The notes beneath the pieces are model-generated. The model had not been told where the DNA came from. It searched no databases and saw only the letters and a program-made list of their open reading frames with translations. From NCBI RefSeq assembly GCF_037029465.1, contig NZ_JAYMEM010000028.1, forward strand, positions 1 through 64,000: DNA of 64,000 bases, given 5' to 3'. The position numbers and the translations under genes are program-made. Below, in pieces: positions 17,060 through 24,919 of the stretch. Every line of letters begins with the position of its first letter. Position 1 is the stretch's first letter. The stretch comes from Mesoflavibacter sp037029465. Lineage in GTDB: Bacteria; Bacteroidota; Bacteroidia; Flavobacteriales; Flavobacteriaceae.

Positions 17060-17269
17060 ATGAAAAACTTAGTAGCAAAACTTGAGAAAACTGTAGACAA
17101 AGTACAGCAAAAATGTGAAGAGCGAGACAAAACCGCATTATCTCGATCTGACAACTGGAGAGAGTCAACACCAGGACAAAAATACGAAGCTCGTACACAG
17201 CTTTTAGCAGATGGTGTATTTGACATGAGAGACGGAATAAGAAAAATTAAAAACGCATTAGAACTATAA
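17060..17269 (+). CDS. Small helical phage protein between transposase and MuB genes
   Basis: The protein has 69 residues, is highly charged and probably helical (KLEKTVDKVQQKCEERDK). It lies 15 bp after the transposase and 4 bp before the ATPase gene. I recognise no family. The position suggests an accessory factor for transposition or its regulation. Confidence 0.55.
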   Translation: MKNLVAKLEKTVDKVQQKCEERDKTALSRSDNWRESTPGQKYEARTQLLADGVFDMRDGIRKIKNALEL

Positions 17270-17273
17270 CGCC

Positions 17274-18224
17274 ATGAAAGAAACTGATAAAAAGAAAATC
17301 GCAGAAAAAGTACAAGAGTACATCAATAGGCACGAGATAACACAAACAATAGTTGCTAATAAAGCTGGTGTGCGTAAAGAGTATTTAACAAGTATTTTAA
17401 AATTTGATTTTACATACAACGCAGGTAATAATAACACTGGTAACATTCCTGATAAGCACTTTATAAGACTTGCAGAGCTTGTAGATTATGATTTAAAGAA
17501 AAAATACTGGATTAACAGACCAACGCCACAGTTAACCCAAATGTTAGCCATTTTAGAAGAGTCTAGAGAGCATGCTTACACTAGATTAATAGTTGGAGCA
17601 ACAGGATCAGGTAAGTCTCATGCAATTAGCCTTTATACAAAAAAGCATCCTGCAGATGTCTTTTGTGTAAAAGTAGGATCAGAAGATACGCTGGCAATAC
17701 TTTTAGATAAGGTGTGTAAAGCTATAAAAGTACCAGAGTTTAAGCATAAATCAATGAAGATTAGAGAAATCTCTAGAGCATTAAAAATGCTATCTGCTTA
17801 CGGTAAAAAACCACAGCTAATATTTGATGAAGCTGAGTATTTAAGAGTATCTGCATTATGCTCTATAAAAGAGTTTTATGACTACTTAGACAAATACTGC
17901 AGTATTGTGTTAATCGGTACAGATCAACTTCCTGATCAAATCGAAAAACTACGTAAGAAAAACGCAAAAGGAATACCACAGCTTTACAGACGTATCAAGT
18001 TTGGGATTAGAATACTGCCTGATATTGATAAGTCATTTAAACTCTTTTTAAATGATGTTAAAGATCCTAATGTAATCGACTTTTTAAGATCCAACTGTGA
18101 TAACTACGGAGAGCTTCATGATGTATTAGTGCCATGTCTAAGAGAAGCAGACCGATTAAACGAGCCATTAACACTACCATTTTTAAAACAAGTTTTAAAC
18201 CTATCTGAAGCATCGCTATACTAA
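17274..18224 (+). CDS. MuB-type AAA+ ATPase, target-DNA activator
   Basis: The protein has 316 residues. Residues ~5-60 form a helix-turn-helix like the MuB N-domain (ITQTIVANKAGVRKEYL). A P-loop GATGSGKS (Lys114) and Walker B LIFDEAE follow, with the sensor-type strand VLIGTDQLP. MuB polymerises on DNA with ATP, delivers target DNA to the transposase and protects nearby sites from insertion. The order transposase-small gene-ATPase matches Mu-like phages, and its stop overlaps the next start. Confidence 0.87.
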   Translation: MKETDKKKIAEKVQEYINRHEITQTIVANKAGVRKEYLTSILKFDFTYNAGNNNTGNIPDKHFIRLAELVDYDLKKKYWINRPTPQLTQMLAILEESREHAYTRLIVGATGSGKSHAISLYTKKHPADVFCVKVGSEDTLAILLDKVCKAIKVPEFKHKSMKIREISRALKMLSAYGKKPQLIFDEAEYLRVSALCSIKEFYDYLDKYCSIVLIGTDQLPDQIEKLRKKNAKGIPQLYRRIKFGIRILPDIDKSFKLFLNDVKDPNVIDFLRSNCDNYGELHDVLVPCLREADRLNEPLTLPFLKQVLNLSEASLY

Positions 18225-18904
18225 TGAGAGCAGCCAAAAGAACAAATACAAAAAAAGACAAAACTATCAAGCTTAAAAAGGTGCTAACGGTTGCTAATAT
18301 TCAAAACCAAAGCGTAACCAGGTTAGATTGGAGTGGAGAGTTTTTAAATGCTTTTGGCAAACCTCAAGATAGAGGCTTATGGTTTGTTTGGGGAGACTCT
18401 GGTAGCGGTAAATCATCATTTGTAATGCAATTAGCAAAAGCAATGTCATGTATGTTTCCAACGCTATACAATTTACTTGAAGAGGAGCCTGATGACTCAG
18501 ATTACATAGATCGCACTAAGTTATTCAATATGCAGGATGTAAAAGACAATTTTCATACTGCAAACTATACAACACTTGAAGAGCTTGATGCTTACTGCGA
18601 AAAAAGAAACTCAAAAAAAGTAATCATCATAGATTCCATAGTCTACTTGACTAAAGATTGGGAAGCTTGGTTTGCTTTTAAAAAGAAATGGGAAAAGAAA
18701 AAAATACTAATAGTAGTCGGTCATGCAAAGGGTAAAAACCCAAAAACAGAGTTTGAAGACAAGATCATGTTCGATGCTAAAATGAAAATATTTATAACAG
18801 GCTACCTAGCAATTTGTAAAGGTCGCACCATCGGAAAAAACGGTGGTAAGTACATAGTTTACCAAGAAGGTTACGAAAAATTAAGAGGAGCTGAAAGCGC
18901 ATAA
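18224..18904 (+). CDS. Second P-loop ATPase of the early operon
   Basis: The protein has 226 residues with a basic N-terminal tail (KRTNTKKDKTIKLKK). It has Walker A GDSGSGKSS (Lys63) and Walker B KVIIIDSIVYL, in a RecA/DnaB-like or Sak4-like order. It overlaps the MuB stop (TAATGAG). A role in replication or recombination is likely from fold and position. It has no counterpart in classical Mu. Single-strand annealing or helicase-loader functions are alternatives. Confidence 0.75.
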   Translation: MRAAKRTNTKKDKTIKLKKVLTVANIQNQSVTRLDWSGEFLNAFGKPQDRGLWFVWGDSGSGKSSFVMQLAKAMSCMFPTLYNLLEEEPDDSDYIDRTKLFNMQDVKDNFHTANYTTLEELDAYCEKRNSKKVIIIDSIVYLTKDWEAWFAFKKKWEKKKILIVVGHAKGKNPKTEFEDKIMFDAKMKIFITGYLAICKGRTIGKNGGKYIVYQEGYEKLRGAESA

Positions 18905-18907
18905 ATT

Positions 18908-19222
18908 ATGAAAGCAAAAATTTTAGAAATACTAAACTGCCAATCGCATACTTACGAGATGCAAGTGTTTAACCTATGGTTAACCTGGTGCCAGTCAAAA
19001 ACTAACAATAGTAAATCACTACAAAAGGCGCTTACCTCTAAACCACTTTTTAACTGGTGGAAAAAAGAGCTTGAAAAACTTGAAAAGGACTTTGTAACAG
19101 AAGCCTACATCTATAAAGATCACTTAAACTACGAGACTGCTTTAGAGTTTTGGGTGCAGTCAGTAGAGCCTATATATCACAGGTTTTCTAAACCATTAAT
19201 CAAGAAAATAAATGAAAAATAA
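18908..19222 (+). CDS. Early phage protein, unknown function
   Basis: The protein has 104 residues, is rich in Trp and aromatic residues (LWLTWCQ, FNWWKKEL, LEFWVQ) and is largely helical. It starts 3 bp after the ATPase stop and overlaps the DUF3164 gene by 11 bp, so it is firmly in the operon. No family is recognised. Confidence 0.6.
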   Translation: MKAKILEILNCQSHTYEMQVFNLWLTWCQSKTNNSKSLQKALTSKPLFNWWKKELEKLEKDFVTEAYIYKDHLNYETALEFWVQSVEPIYHRFSKPLIKKINEK

Positions 19223-19946
19223 CCCTAATAACATCGAGGTCATCGATCCAGTAATAATTAATACAGACAGTAACATGAGTACAGAAACACAAACACCAGT
19301 AGACTTAGACAACCTTAGCGAAGATCAATTACTAGCAGCTTTAAAAAAGAAGCAAGAAGTAAAACACCAGGCAGAGCTTGAAAAAATAAAAGCTTATGAG
19401 AAGGATAATGAGGACTTTGTAACCTTTACAGTATCTAAAGTTAAGCAGCTACATAACGAGCTTAAAAAGCTAAAAAAACAAACTATTTCAGATGCTAATG
19501 CTTTATACAACAGAATGTATGAGGTAAAAGGCAAAGTACCTTCAGAAGTAAAAACATTCTCAAGATTAAACAAGGCAGGAGACTTAAAAGTAACTGTAGA
19601 ACGTCAAGAGCGTTTCGAGTTTACAGAGGATGCAATGGTGCATATCAATGAAATCAAAGCCATTTTTAAAGAGAAGTTTGAAGGTCGTAATAAAGGGCTT
19701 TACAATATCCTAGATGGTTTATTGATAAAAGGATCTAAAGGCGATTATGATCCAAAGTTATTAGCTAAAGCACGTAACCAGGTAAGAGCTTTAGGTGACA
19801 CAAAATTAATCGAAGAGTTTGATAAGCTGGACGATTGCCAACGTGTTACAGGATCATCAATGTATTGTCGTGTGTATGAGAAAACAGAAGACGGAAACGG
19901 TAAGATAGCATGGCAGGACATATCTCTTAACTTCTCAAGTCTATAA
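19212..19946 (+). CDS. DUF3164-family phage protein
   Basis: The protein has 244 residues. The central and C-terminal segments (KGKVPSEVKTFSRLNKAGDL, VTVERQERFEF, then a helical region ending LLAKARNQVR) match the DUF3164 pattern found in early operons of Mu-like phages. The N-terminal ~45 residues are a low-complexity linker. The ATG at 19275 (MSTETQTPV) is an alternative start. The function is unknown; association with replication or transposition is from context. Confidence 0.78.
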   Translation: MKNNPNNIEVIDPVIINTDSNMSTETQTPVDLDNLSEDQLLAALKKKQEVKHQAELEKIKAYEKDNEDFVTFTVSKVKQLHNELKKLKKQTISDANALYNRMYEVKGKVPSEVKTFSRLNKAGDLKVTVERQERFEFTEDAMVHINEIKAIFKEKFEGRNKGLYNILDGLLIKGSKGDYDPKLLAKARNQVRALGDTKLIEEFDKLDDCQRVTGSSMYCRVYEKTEDGNGKIAWQDISLNFSSL

Positions 19947-19948
19947 TT

Positions 19949-20095
19949 ATGACAATAGTAGTAATACAAACCGAAGACGATAAGCTTACAGTAAATGGTA
20001 AGCTAGTGTATAAAGACACTAATAATAATTGGGTAAGTCAAACCACTTTAACCCAATCAGAAATGGATGCGTTGCATTCACATTTAAGAGACTAA
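19949..20095 (+). CDS. Small phage protein (48 aa)
   Basis: The frame runs from ATG 19949 to TAA 20093-20095, starting 2 bp after the DUF3164 stop. The peptide begins MTIVVIQTEDDKL and ends SHLRD, and looks like a short beta-rich protein. It is supported by spacing and codon use only. Confidence 0.5.
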   Translation: MTIVVIQTEDDKLTVNGKLVYKDTNNNWVSQTTLTQSEMDALHSHLRD

Positions 20096-20325
20096 AGTGA
20101 AGCGGTAATGTGAAACAAAAAGTCCTGGTCAGGATTGATGCGCTAAGTATGTGATCTGTGTTGTAGAGCTTCACGCCTTTAGTAAGGGTAAATCATATGC
20201 AACACAAAGATTGTTAAAGGAGCATTACCACAATAAGCGAACTCCTAAATACATGAGAAATGACTGACACCGATAAATCGGTAATTATAAGGGCAGTTAC
20301 GGGCTGCCCTTTTTAACCCAAATGT
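20096..20325 (+). ncRNA. Structured non-coding stretch, candidate phage RNA
   Basis: There is no reading frame here, but many complementary segments: GTGAAGC (20097) with GCTTCAC (20168); GGTAATG (20104) with CATTACC (20223); ATCT-GTGTTG (20154) with CAACAC-AAAGAT (20200); the TCCTGGTCAGGA hairpin (20123); CCGAT/ATCGG (20270). A GGGCAG/CTGCCC hairpin with T run closes it at 20291-20315. The pairs partly compete, so more than one fold is possible. The combination of no coding potential, dense pairing and a terminal terminator suggests an RNA product or leader. Confidence 0.5.
20291..20315 (+). terminator. Intrinsic terminator
   Basis: GGGCAG, a loop TTACGGG and CTGCCC followed by TTTTT, at the 3' end of the structured stretch and 12 bp before the next small gene. 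Confidence 0.65.
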
Positions 20326-20326
20326 T

Positions 20327-20416
20327 ATGATACCTACACTAATTGCAATAACACTAGGCTTTTCAATAGTCATTTATGTGCTAATAGATAGCCACTTTAA
20401 AAACCATTTAAAATGA
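20327..20416 (+). CDS. 29-residue membrane peptide
   Basis: ATG 20327 to TGA 20414-20416 encodes a peptide with one hydrophobic helix (LIAITLGFSIVIYVLI) and a basic tail. Its stop overlaps the next start as ATGA, a sign of translational coupling that supports it as a real gene. Confidence 0.5.
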   Translation: MIPTLIAITLGFSIVIYVLIDSHFKNHLK

Positions 20417-20628
20417 TTTTAAAACACAAAATAACACCTGAAACAATATACAAAATAGCAAAAGTCACAATGATTACTTCTGCTATTATCGGTATAGCAG
20501 CAGTATTATTAGCACTTATTATCAGTCCTTTTTATGGAGTAAAACCACTACAATATGCGCTAGTTATAGAGGTTGTATTTGCGGTTTTTTTCTACATATC
20601 AATGCAATACTATTTTAAATACAAGTAA
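20413..20628 (+). CDS. Small two-helix membrane protein
   Basis: The protein has 71 residues with two hydrophobic segments (~residues 17-40 and 46-65) separated by a short loop (PFYGVKP). It is coupled by ATGA overlap to the upstream peptide. It is of unknown function in the phage early region. Holin-like activity is possible from the topology but there is no direct support. Confidence 0.55.
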   Translation: MILKHKITPETIYKIAKVTMITSAIIGIAAVLLALIISPFYGVKPLQYALVIEVVFAVFFYISMQYYFKYK

Positions 20629-20629
20629 G

Positions 20630-20821
20630 ATGACAATAATTCAATTAAATAATAAAATTATAAAAGCTCTAAAAGCTAGGCAACACGTCTACCAAACACA
20701 AGGTTATAATAATCAAAAGGCTAGAGATATTACTTATTCAATTGGTATTTATGAAGAGATGAAGAGGCTTAAAGAAAGAGAGGAGTATTTAAATCAAGAA
20801 CTTCAAAGATTAGACATATGA
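20630..20821 (+). CDS. Small helical phage protein
   Basis: ATG 20630 (MTIIQLNNKIIKALK) gives 63 residues, one bp after the preceding stop. A longer frame from 20573 would overlap the previous gene by 56 bp and is less likely. It is charged and helical, with a likely coiled coil near the C-terminus (EMKRLKEREEYLNQELQRL). Its TGA overlaps the next ATG. Confidence 0.55.
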   Translation: MTIIQLNNKIIKALKARQHVYQTQGYNNQKARDITYSIGIYEEMKRLKEREEYLNQELQRLDI

Positions 20822-21243
20822 CAACAGCATGTAAAAACCAAAAACAACGCATTGCCATTTTAACTAAAGGCGATAAAGAGTTTAAAGCAGCGCTAGTGTA
20901 TAGTCAAACACAAGATGCTGAAAAAACTAGCACCAACGATCTAACACACGATCAAGCAAACAACATACTTGTAGAGCTTGGAAGCAAACCAATAGAGTAT
21001 GATAATTGGGCTTTTTATGATAAAAATAAAAGAAACCATAAATACCTGTTAAGCTTAGCTATCCAATACGGTTGGGAAAAAACAGATAACAAGTACGGAC
21101 AAATTGCAGATCTATTTAAGATTAGCGAATGGTTAAAGTCTGATAAATCTCCAGTAAAGAAACCTTTAAAAAAAATGTCACCACAAGAAGTTTCTAAAGT
21201 TTTAACCGCTTTAGAAAATATGGTGGCATCTAAATACAAGTAA
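20818..21243 (+). CDS. Early phage protein, possibly gp16/GemA-like
   Basis: The protein has 141 residues. The N-terminus (NQKQRIAILTKGDKEFKAAL) and the layout of short helices weakly recall the Mu gp16 (DUF1018) regulator family. The C-terminus has SPQEVSKVLTALENM. The resemblance is not strong enough to name it. It is coupled to the upstream gene by an ATGA overlap. Confidence 0.5.
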   Translation: MTTACKNQKQRIAILTKGDKEFKAALVYSQTQDAEKTSTNDLTHDQANNILVELGSKPIEYDNWAFYDKNKRNHKYLLSLAIQYGWEKTDNKYGQIADLFKISEWLKSDKSPVKKPLKKMSPQEVSKVLTALENMVASKYK

Positions 21244-21246
21244 TTA

Positions 21247-21507
21247 ATGAATACTTCCCTGATTATTTTAATAGCAGTCATTGTCATCGCACTTGTTTAT
21301 TGTGCCATTAGCAGGTGCTTTGATGATGATGATCCAGATCTAAACTGGTATGATAATTATGCAGCACCACCAAAAGATGCAAAACCTATGGGTTGCAGTC
21401 ATTTTGAAGTTACAGATGTTGTAAAAAGTGTTGGAGTAACCTGTGAAGAGGTTTGGAGTATTTGCAAACAATGTGGAGAAGTATTAAACAAACGTACCGA
21501 TTGCTAA
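21247..21507 (+). CDS. Membrane-anchored small zinc-ribbon-like protein
   Basis: The protein has 86 residues: one N-terminal transmembrane helix (LIILIAVIVIALVYCAI), an acidic linker, then Cys/His residues GCSHFE...CEEVWSICKQCGE that could bind zinc. It starts 3 bp after the preceding stop. The function is unknown. Confidence 0.55.
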   Translation: MNTSLIILIAVIVIALVYCAISRCFDDDDPDLNWYDNYAAPPKDAKPMGCSHFEVTDVVKSVGVTCEEVWSICKQCGEVLNKRTDC

Positions 21508-22050
21508 ATGACAACACATTACAACATACAAATAACAGAAACTGGTACAGATCTAAAAGTAACGTACCGAGATAATAAGTTTAAAAAGCTAGAGCATCTA
21601 AGAGGTAAACTAGACGATGCTATGCTAAGACAATTAGGTCGTATTGTACCACGTCTAGAAAGTAGTATCGATCAATTTAAAACAGCTTATAAATACAAAG
21701 TAACTTATACCAAGATCGAAAAGCAAAAAAGCCTTTACAGTATGTTTTTGTCGGAGTGGTACACGTTTTATAACACCTACTCAGAAGGTATAGAGCCAAA
21801 GTTTACAGGTGCAGATGGTAATGCTTTAAAATCTATAATAGCACACCTAAAAAAGCTCTCAAACAATAACGATACAGAAGCTTTGGCGCTGTTTAAAGTC
21901 ATCTTAGATAAGTGGCACACCTTAGCGCAGTTTCATCAAGACAACACAGATCTAAAATACATTAATAGCAAGTTAAACATCATATTAAATGCAATCAAAA
22001 AACAAAATAACACCTTCTCTAACAAGTCTGGTGGCAGTGTCCAACTATAA
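21508..22050 (+). CDS. Phage replication-region protein
   Basis: The protein has 180 residues. The C-terminal ~100 residues (FLSEWYTFY..., KSIIAHLKKL, ALFKVILDKWHTL, YINSKLNIILNAIKK) resemble the small helical domain found at the ends of phage replication or helicase-loader proteins. It abuts the previous stop directly. A direct role in replication is an inference from this pattern and position. Confidence 0.55.
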   Translation: MTTHYNIQITETGTDLKVTYRDNKFKKLEHLRGKLDDAMLRQLGRIVPRLESSIDQFKTAYKYKVTYTKIEKQKSLYSMFLSEWYTFYNTYSEGIEPKFTGADGNALKSIIAHLKKLSNNNDTEALALFKVILDKWHTLAQFHQDNTDLKYINSKLNIILNAIKKQNNTFSNKSGGSVQL

Positions 22051-22549
22051 AAATTCTGAAGTAGTAAGATATTATGGCAATATGAATATAAATGTTGCAG
22101 CAAAATCAAACTCCAGATCTGTAGGTAGACTAAGCCAAAAAGACGAAGACAAAGTGCGTCTTTGTATCTGTAACCTGTTTATTGGTACCAGTATGTATTT
22201 TGATAATGTGCTAACTCAAGAAAAGGCAGATGTTATAGCTACAGAGATATTAGCAAAGTACGAGTACAGACAATTACGCCTGGAGGATCTTGTAGCCATT
22301 TGTATAGAGATTAAAGAGTCGGACAGTTACAAGTTAACACCAGCAAGAATACTACGCCACATTAGCGATTATGTAAAACGCAAAGAGAAGATAGTTATCT
22401 CTAACGCAATAAACAACTCTCAAAACCATAAATCAGATCTAGGCGAGTCTGATATAGATAAACGCCTTCATAATTCCATACGTCACTTAGATCGCACTAA
22501 TCAAGAAGTGGTTAAAGGACGTGTTAACATAAAAAAATTTTATAAGTAA
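21989..22549 (+). CDS. Early phage protein, unknown function
   Basis: The frame gives 186 residues from ATG 21989, overlapping the previous gene by 62 bp. A start at ATG 22082 (MNINVAAKSNSRS, 155 residues) would remove the overlap and is also plausible. The protein is helical with a Lys/Arg-rich C-terminal half (ARILRHISDYVKRKEK), which suggests nucleic-acid contact. No family is recognised. Confidence 0.55.
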   Translation: MQSKNKITPSLTSLVAVSNYKNSEVVRYYGNMNINVAAKSNSRSVGRLSQKDEDKVRLCICNLFIGTSMYFDNVLTQEKADVIATEILAKYEYRQLRLEDLVAICIEIKESDSYKLTPARILRHISDYVKRKEKIVISNAINNSQNHKSDLGESDIDKRLHNSIRHLDRTNQEVVKGRVNIKKFYK

Positions 22550-22866
22550 TGAGTAGACAACCGCATCAGTTTTCAACAAATCAAGAAGCATTTATTAAAG
22601 CAAATTATTTAAAAATGAGCATGAATGAGATAGCAAATTTTTGTCATGTCTCACAAGGATGTATAAGAGCTTATTATAAGCGTAATAATATTGAAGTTCC
22701 AGCAGAAGTTATCAGAGATATTAATAAAAAAAACATCCGTAAAGCTTTAGGATCAGACAAACAATCTGTTGTAAAAGAAAAAGAGTTTAAAAGAGTATTA
22801 AATCATCCATTTTGGGAAAACAAATGGCATCCAATAACAGGTTATTCATCTAACAGATATTTATAA
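22549..22866 (+). CDS. Helix-turn-helix phage protein
   Basis: The protein has 105 residues. Residues ~8-40 (NQEAFIKANYLKMSMNEIAN, then FCHVSQGCIRAYYKRN) form a Sigma70-region-4/GcrA-like helix-turn-helix. It is coupled to both neighbours by ATGA-type overlaps. It could be a middle or late regulator taking the place of Mu Mor/C, for which no clear homologue is seen here. That assignment is by elimination only. Confidence 0.6.
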   Translation: MSRQPHQFSTNQEAFIKANYLKMSMNEIANFCHVSQGCIRAYYKRNNIEVPAEVIRDINKKNIRKALGSDKQSVVKEKEFKRVLNHPFWENKWHPITGYSSNRYL

Positions 22867-23147
22867 TGCAGCAAAAAGTAATAATAATAGGTAGTCCAAG
22901 ACAAGGCAAAGAAGCAATGATGTTATTGCTTGAAAAAACCATGCAGCAAAACATAGAAATCATGTCTCCTGCAGAAGCTTTTGTTAAAGGTATAGATAGC
23001 ACATATAACACACCAAAAGAACGAGCAGTTATTGCTCATCAAGTTATAAAAGAATACAGCCACTTACCTGAATTAACCAGAGCAGAACGACGTGCAGAAC
23101 AACGCCAACTAAAAAATAAAATTAATAATTATAAAAAACGTAAATAA
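22866..23147 (+). CDS. Small phage protein with Arg/Lys-rich tail
   Basis: The protein has 93 residues. It opens KVIIIGSPRQGKEAMM, which looks like a P-loop start but lacks the full G-x4-GK[ST] signature, so ATP binding is doubtful. The C-terminal third is a basic helix (RAERRAEQRQLKNKI). No family is recognised. Confidence 0.55.
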   Translation: MQQKVIIIGSPRQGKEAMMLLLEKTMQQNIEIMSPAEAFVKGIDSTYNTPKERAVIAHQVIKEYSHLPELTRAERRAEQRQLKNKINNYKKRK

Positions 23148-23755
23148 TGAAAACATCAGTAAATATTAACGGAAGAAAATTAGAAGCAGTACAATGGAAA
23201 GGAACTCCAAATGGTGATTGCTCAAGTGTTGTAGAAGTTTATAACTTTCTTACAGGAGAGAATATTAAAGGCGCTAGTCAAGCAAAAACTGAAGGTGACT
23301 TCTTTTATTTAGAATACCCAAATGGAATACCTACATTAATAATCAAAACATTGATAGGAGATGTAGTTGCTAATCATGGAGACTGGATTATAAATTTTTC
23401 AGATAATAAATTTCTTGTTATTTCTAAGATTATATGGGATCAAATAGAGGTGAGTACAAATAAAACTAGATCTGTACTGGTTGAATTACACCAAGAGCGA
23501 CAACGTCAAGATTTAAAATTTGGAAAACAAGACCACTTACCAATAGAATGGATCGCAATTATAGGAGAAGAATTTGGAGAGGCTTCTAAAGAAGCTTTAG
23601 AGCATCATTTTGAATATGCTAATAAAGATGGTTTTCCGCCAACAATACAACAACAACTTACCAGACTTGAGTATTTAAGAGAAGAGCTTGTACAGCTAGC
23701 AGCTGTTACTGTAAATGCAATAGAGTCTTTAGATAGAAACCAATTAAAAGAATAA
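23147..23755 (+). CDS. Fusion of a phage beta-domain with a MazG-like domain
   Basis: The protein has 202 residues. Residues ~1-100 form a beta-rich domain (VQWKGT, GDWIINFSDNKFLVIS) typical of small phage proteins. Residues ~108-200 (LHQERQRQDLKFGKQDHLPI, GEEFGEASKEAL, YLREELVQLAAVTVNAIESL) match MazG-like all-alpha NTP pyrophosphohydrolases, with the EExxE-type metal-binding helix. Nucleotide-pool or alarmone hydrolysis during infection is a reasonable guess. Confidence 0.7.
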   Translation: MKTSVNINGRKLEAVQWKGTPNGDCSSVVEVYNFLTGENIKGASQAKTEGDFFYLEYPNGIPTLIIKTLIGDVVANHGDWIINFSDNKFLVISKIIWDQIEVSTNKTRSVLVELHQERQRQDLKFGKQDHLPIEWIAIIGEEFGEASKEALEHHFEYANKDGFPPTIQQQLTRLEYLREELVQLAAVTVNAIESLDRNQLKE

Positions 23756-23758
23756 GCA

Positions 23759-23920
23759 ATGATAGAAATAACAGCAAAAAAAGACGAAAACGGAAGAGTG
23801 TATTTTGAAGCTTCAGAAAGCGGATCAATATTAGATTGGGATTATTCCTTACCTACCTTATTACAAAATCTAAGTCGTATGACAGAGCAATTTGAAGACG
23901 ATTTAATTAATAACATTTAA
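23759..23920 (+). CDS. Small acidic phage protein (53 aa)
   Basis: ATG 23759 to TAA 23918-23920 fits exactly between two genes, 3 bp and 2 bp away. The peptide begins MIEITAKKDENGRVYFEAS and is acidic at the C-terminus. No family is recognised. Confidence 0.55.
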   Translation: MIEITAKKDENGRVYFEASESGSILDWDYSLPTLLQNLSRMTEQFEDDLINNI

Positions 23921-23922
23921 CC

Positions 23923-24204
23923 ATGAAAAAAATAAAGATATACTGGTTAATGATTTTCTATAAAGCCAAATGGATAGATCACAAAGAACGACCAGGTTAC
24001 TATTGTGTAAAAAGAAAGTGGTCATGGATAGTAGCATTTGCATTTATACTAATTTATAGATCTCTTGTTAATGTTTTTTTAGAGGCTTTAAATATTGTTG
24101 ATCAGATTTACTCATACAACATTAGGTATATAACTACTCCAGATAATAAACCACGTAAGATTACACCTAAGCAAAAAGAATACATAATTAAAAAATTTCA
24201 TTAA
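23923..24204 (+). CDS. Small phage membrane-associated protein
   Basis: The protein has 93 residues with one hydrophobic segment (WIVAFAFILIYRSLVNVFL) flanked by basic regions, and a Lys-rich C-terminus. It is of unknown function within the early operon. Confidence 0.5.
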   Translation: MKKIKIYWLMIFYKAKWIDHKERPGYYCVKRKWSWIVAFAFILIYRSLVNVFLEALNIVDQIYSYNIRYITTPDNKPRKITPKQKEYIIKKFH

Positions 24205-24209
24205 ACAAC

Positions 24210-24533
24210 ATGCAATCAAAAAAACACAGCTTTATAGAAGCACTAAGCAATACCGCCATAGGTTTTGTTATTAGTTACGCCAGCACCTTTTTAATATTTC
24301 CTTTAGTTGGTTTGCAAAGCAGTAGCAGTAAAAACCTTTTAATAACTATGTTTTTTACAGTAATAAGCATCTTAAGAGGTTACTTTATAAGACGCTATTT
24401 TAACGGTAAAATAGTGCGTTTAAATACCGCTAAAATGCCTTTTAAATTACATTGCTTTGACTGCGAAATAGAAATGCCAGTAAAAAGAGATGAAAAAGGC
24501 TACTTCTGTAGCAATTGTGGATTAAGGCATTAA
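24210..24533 (+). CDS. DUF7220-like membrane protein with zinc ribbon
   Basis: The protein has 107 residues. Residues ~1-65 (SFIEALSNTAIGFVISYAST and FTVISILRGYFIRRYFN) fit the two-helix DUF7220 phage membrane family. A Cys-x2-Cys ... Cys-x2-Cys zinc ribbon (HCFDCEIE, FCSNCGLR) is appended at the C-terminus. The function is unknown. Confidence 0.65.
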   Translation: MQSKKHSFIEALSNTAIGFVISYASTFLIFPLVGLQSSSSKNLLITMFFTVISILRGYFIRRYFNGKIVRLNTAKMPFKLHCFDCEIEMPVKRDEKGYFCSNCGLRH

Positions 24534-24537
24534 AATT

Positions 24538-24795
24538 ATGAGTAAATTAACAAATACCCAACTTAAAGCACTTGGCTTTACAATAGAAAGTAAAGTGTTT
24601 CCAGACGAGTTTAACACCGCATTTAATTACCAAGTCGCCAAAATAGAAACGTCAAACTCTTTAATAGAAGTTATTAACGAATATGATGGCGAAGCATTTA
24701 AACAGCAGCACTGCAATATAGAAATAGCAGAACAAGGCAAAACAATAGACCAAATCACTTTAACCAAATTAATAGCCTTTATAACCGATAATTAA
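24538..24795 (+). CDS. Small phage protein, unknown function
   Basis: The protein has 85 residues with a mixed alpha/beta pattern and an acidic surface (IEVINEYDGEAFKQ). It lies 4 bp after the preceding stop. No family is recognised. Confidence 0.5.
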   Translation: MSKLTNTQLKALGFTIESKVFPDEFNTAFNYQVAKIETSNSLIEVINEYDGEAFKQQHCNIEIAEQGKTIDQITLTKLIAFITDN

Positions 24796-24820
24796 AAAAA
24801 TAGGCTCTAAAACCGATAAT

Positions 24821-24919
24821 ATGCATAGACGATACAAATACAATTTAGGTAATTACATTATAGCGCTATTAATAATAATTGTCATTGTACAGTTGCTTTA
24901 TATTGTTTTTAATTCATGA
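24821..24919 (+). CDS. 32-residue membrane peptide
   Basis: ATG 24821 to TGA 24917-24919 encodes a basic N-terminus and a single hydrophobic helix (IIALLIIIVIVQLLYIVF). Its stop overlaps the methyltransferase start as ATGA, which supports translation. Confidence 0.5.
   Translation: MHRRYKYNLGNYIIALLIIIVIVQLLYIVFNS

Noticed and set aside
22866..22920. GSPRQGKE as an ATP-binding P-loop
   Set aside because: The G-x4-GK[ST] pattern is incomplete (Glu follows Lys) and the 93-residue protein has no Walker B.
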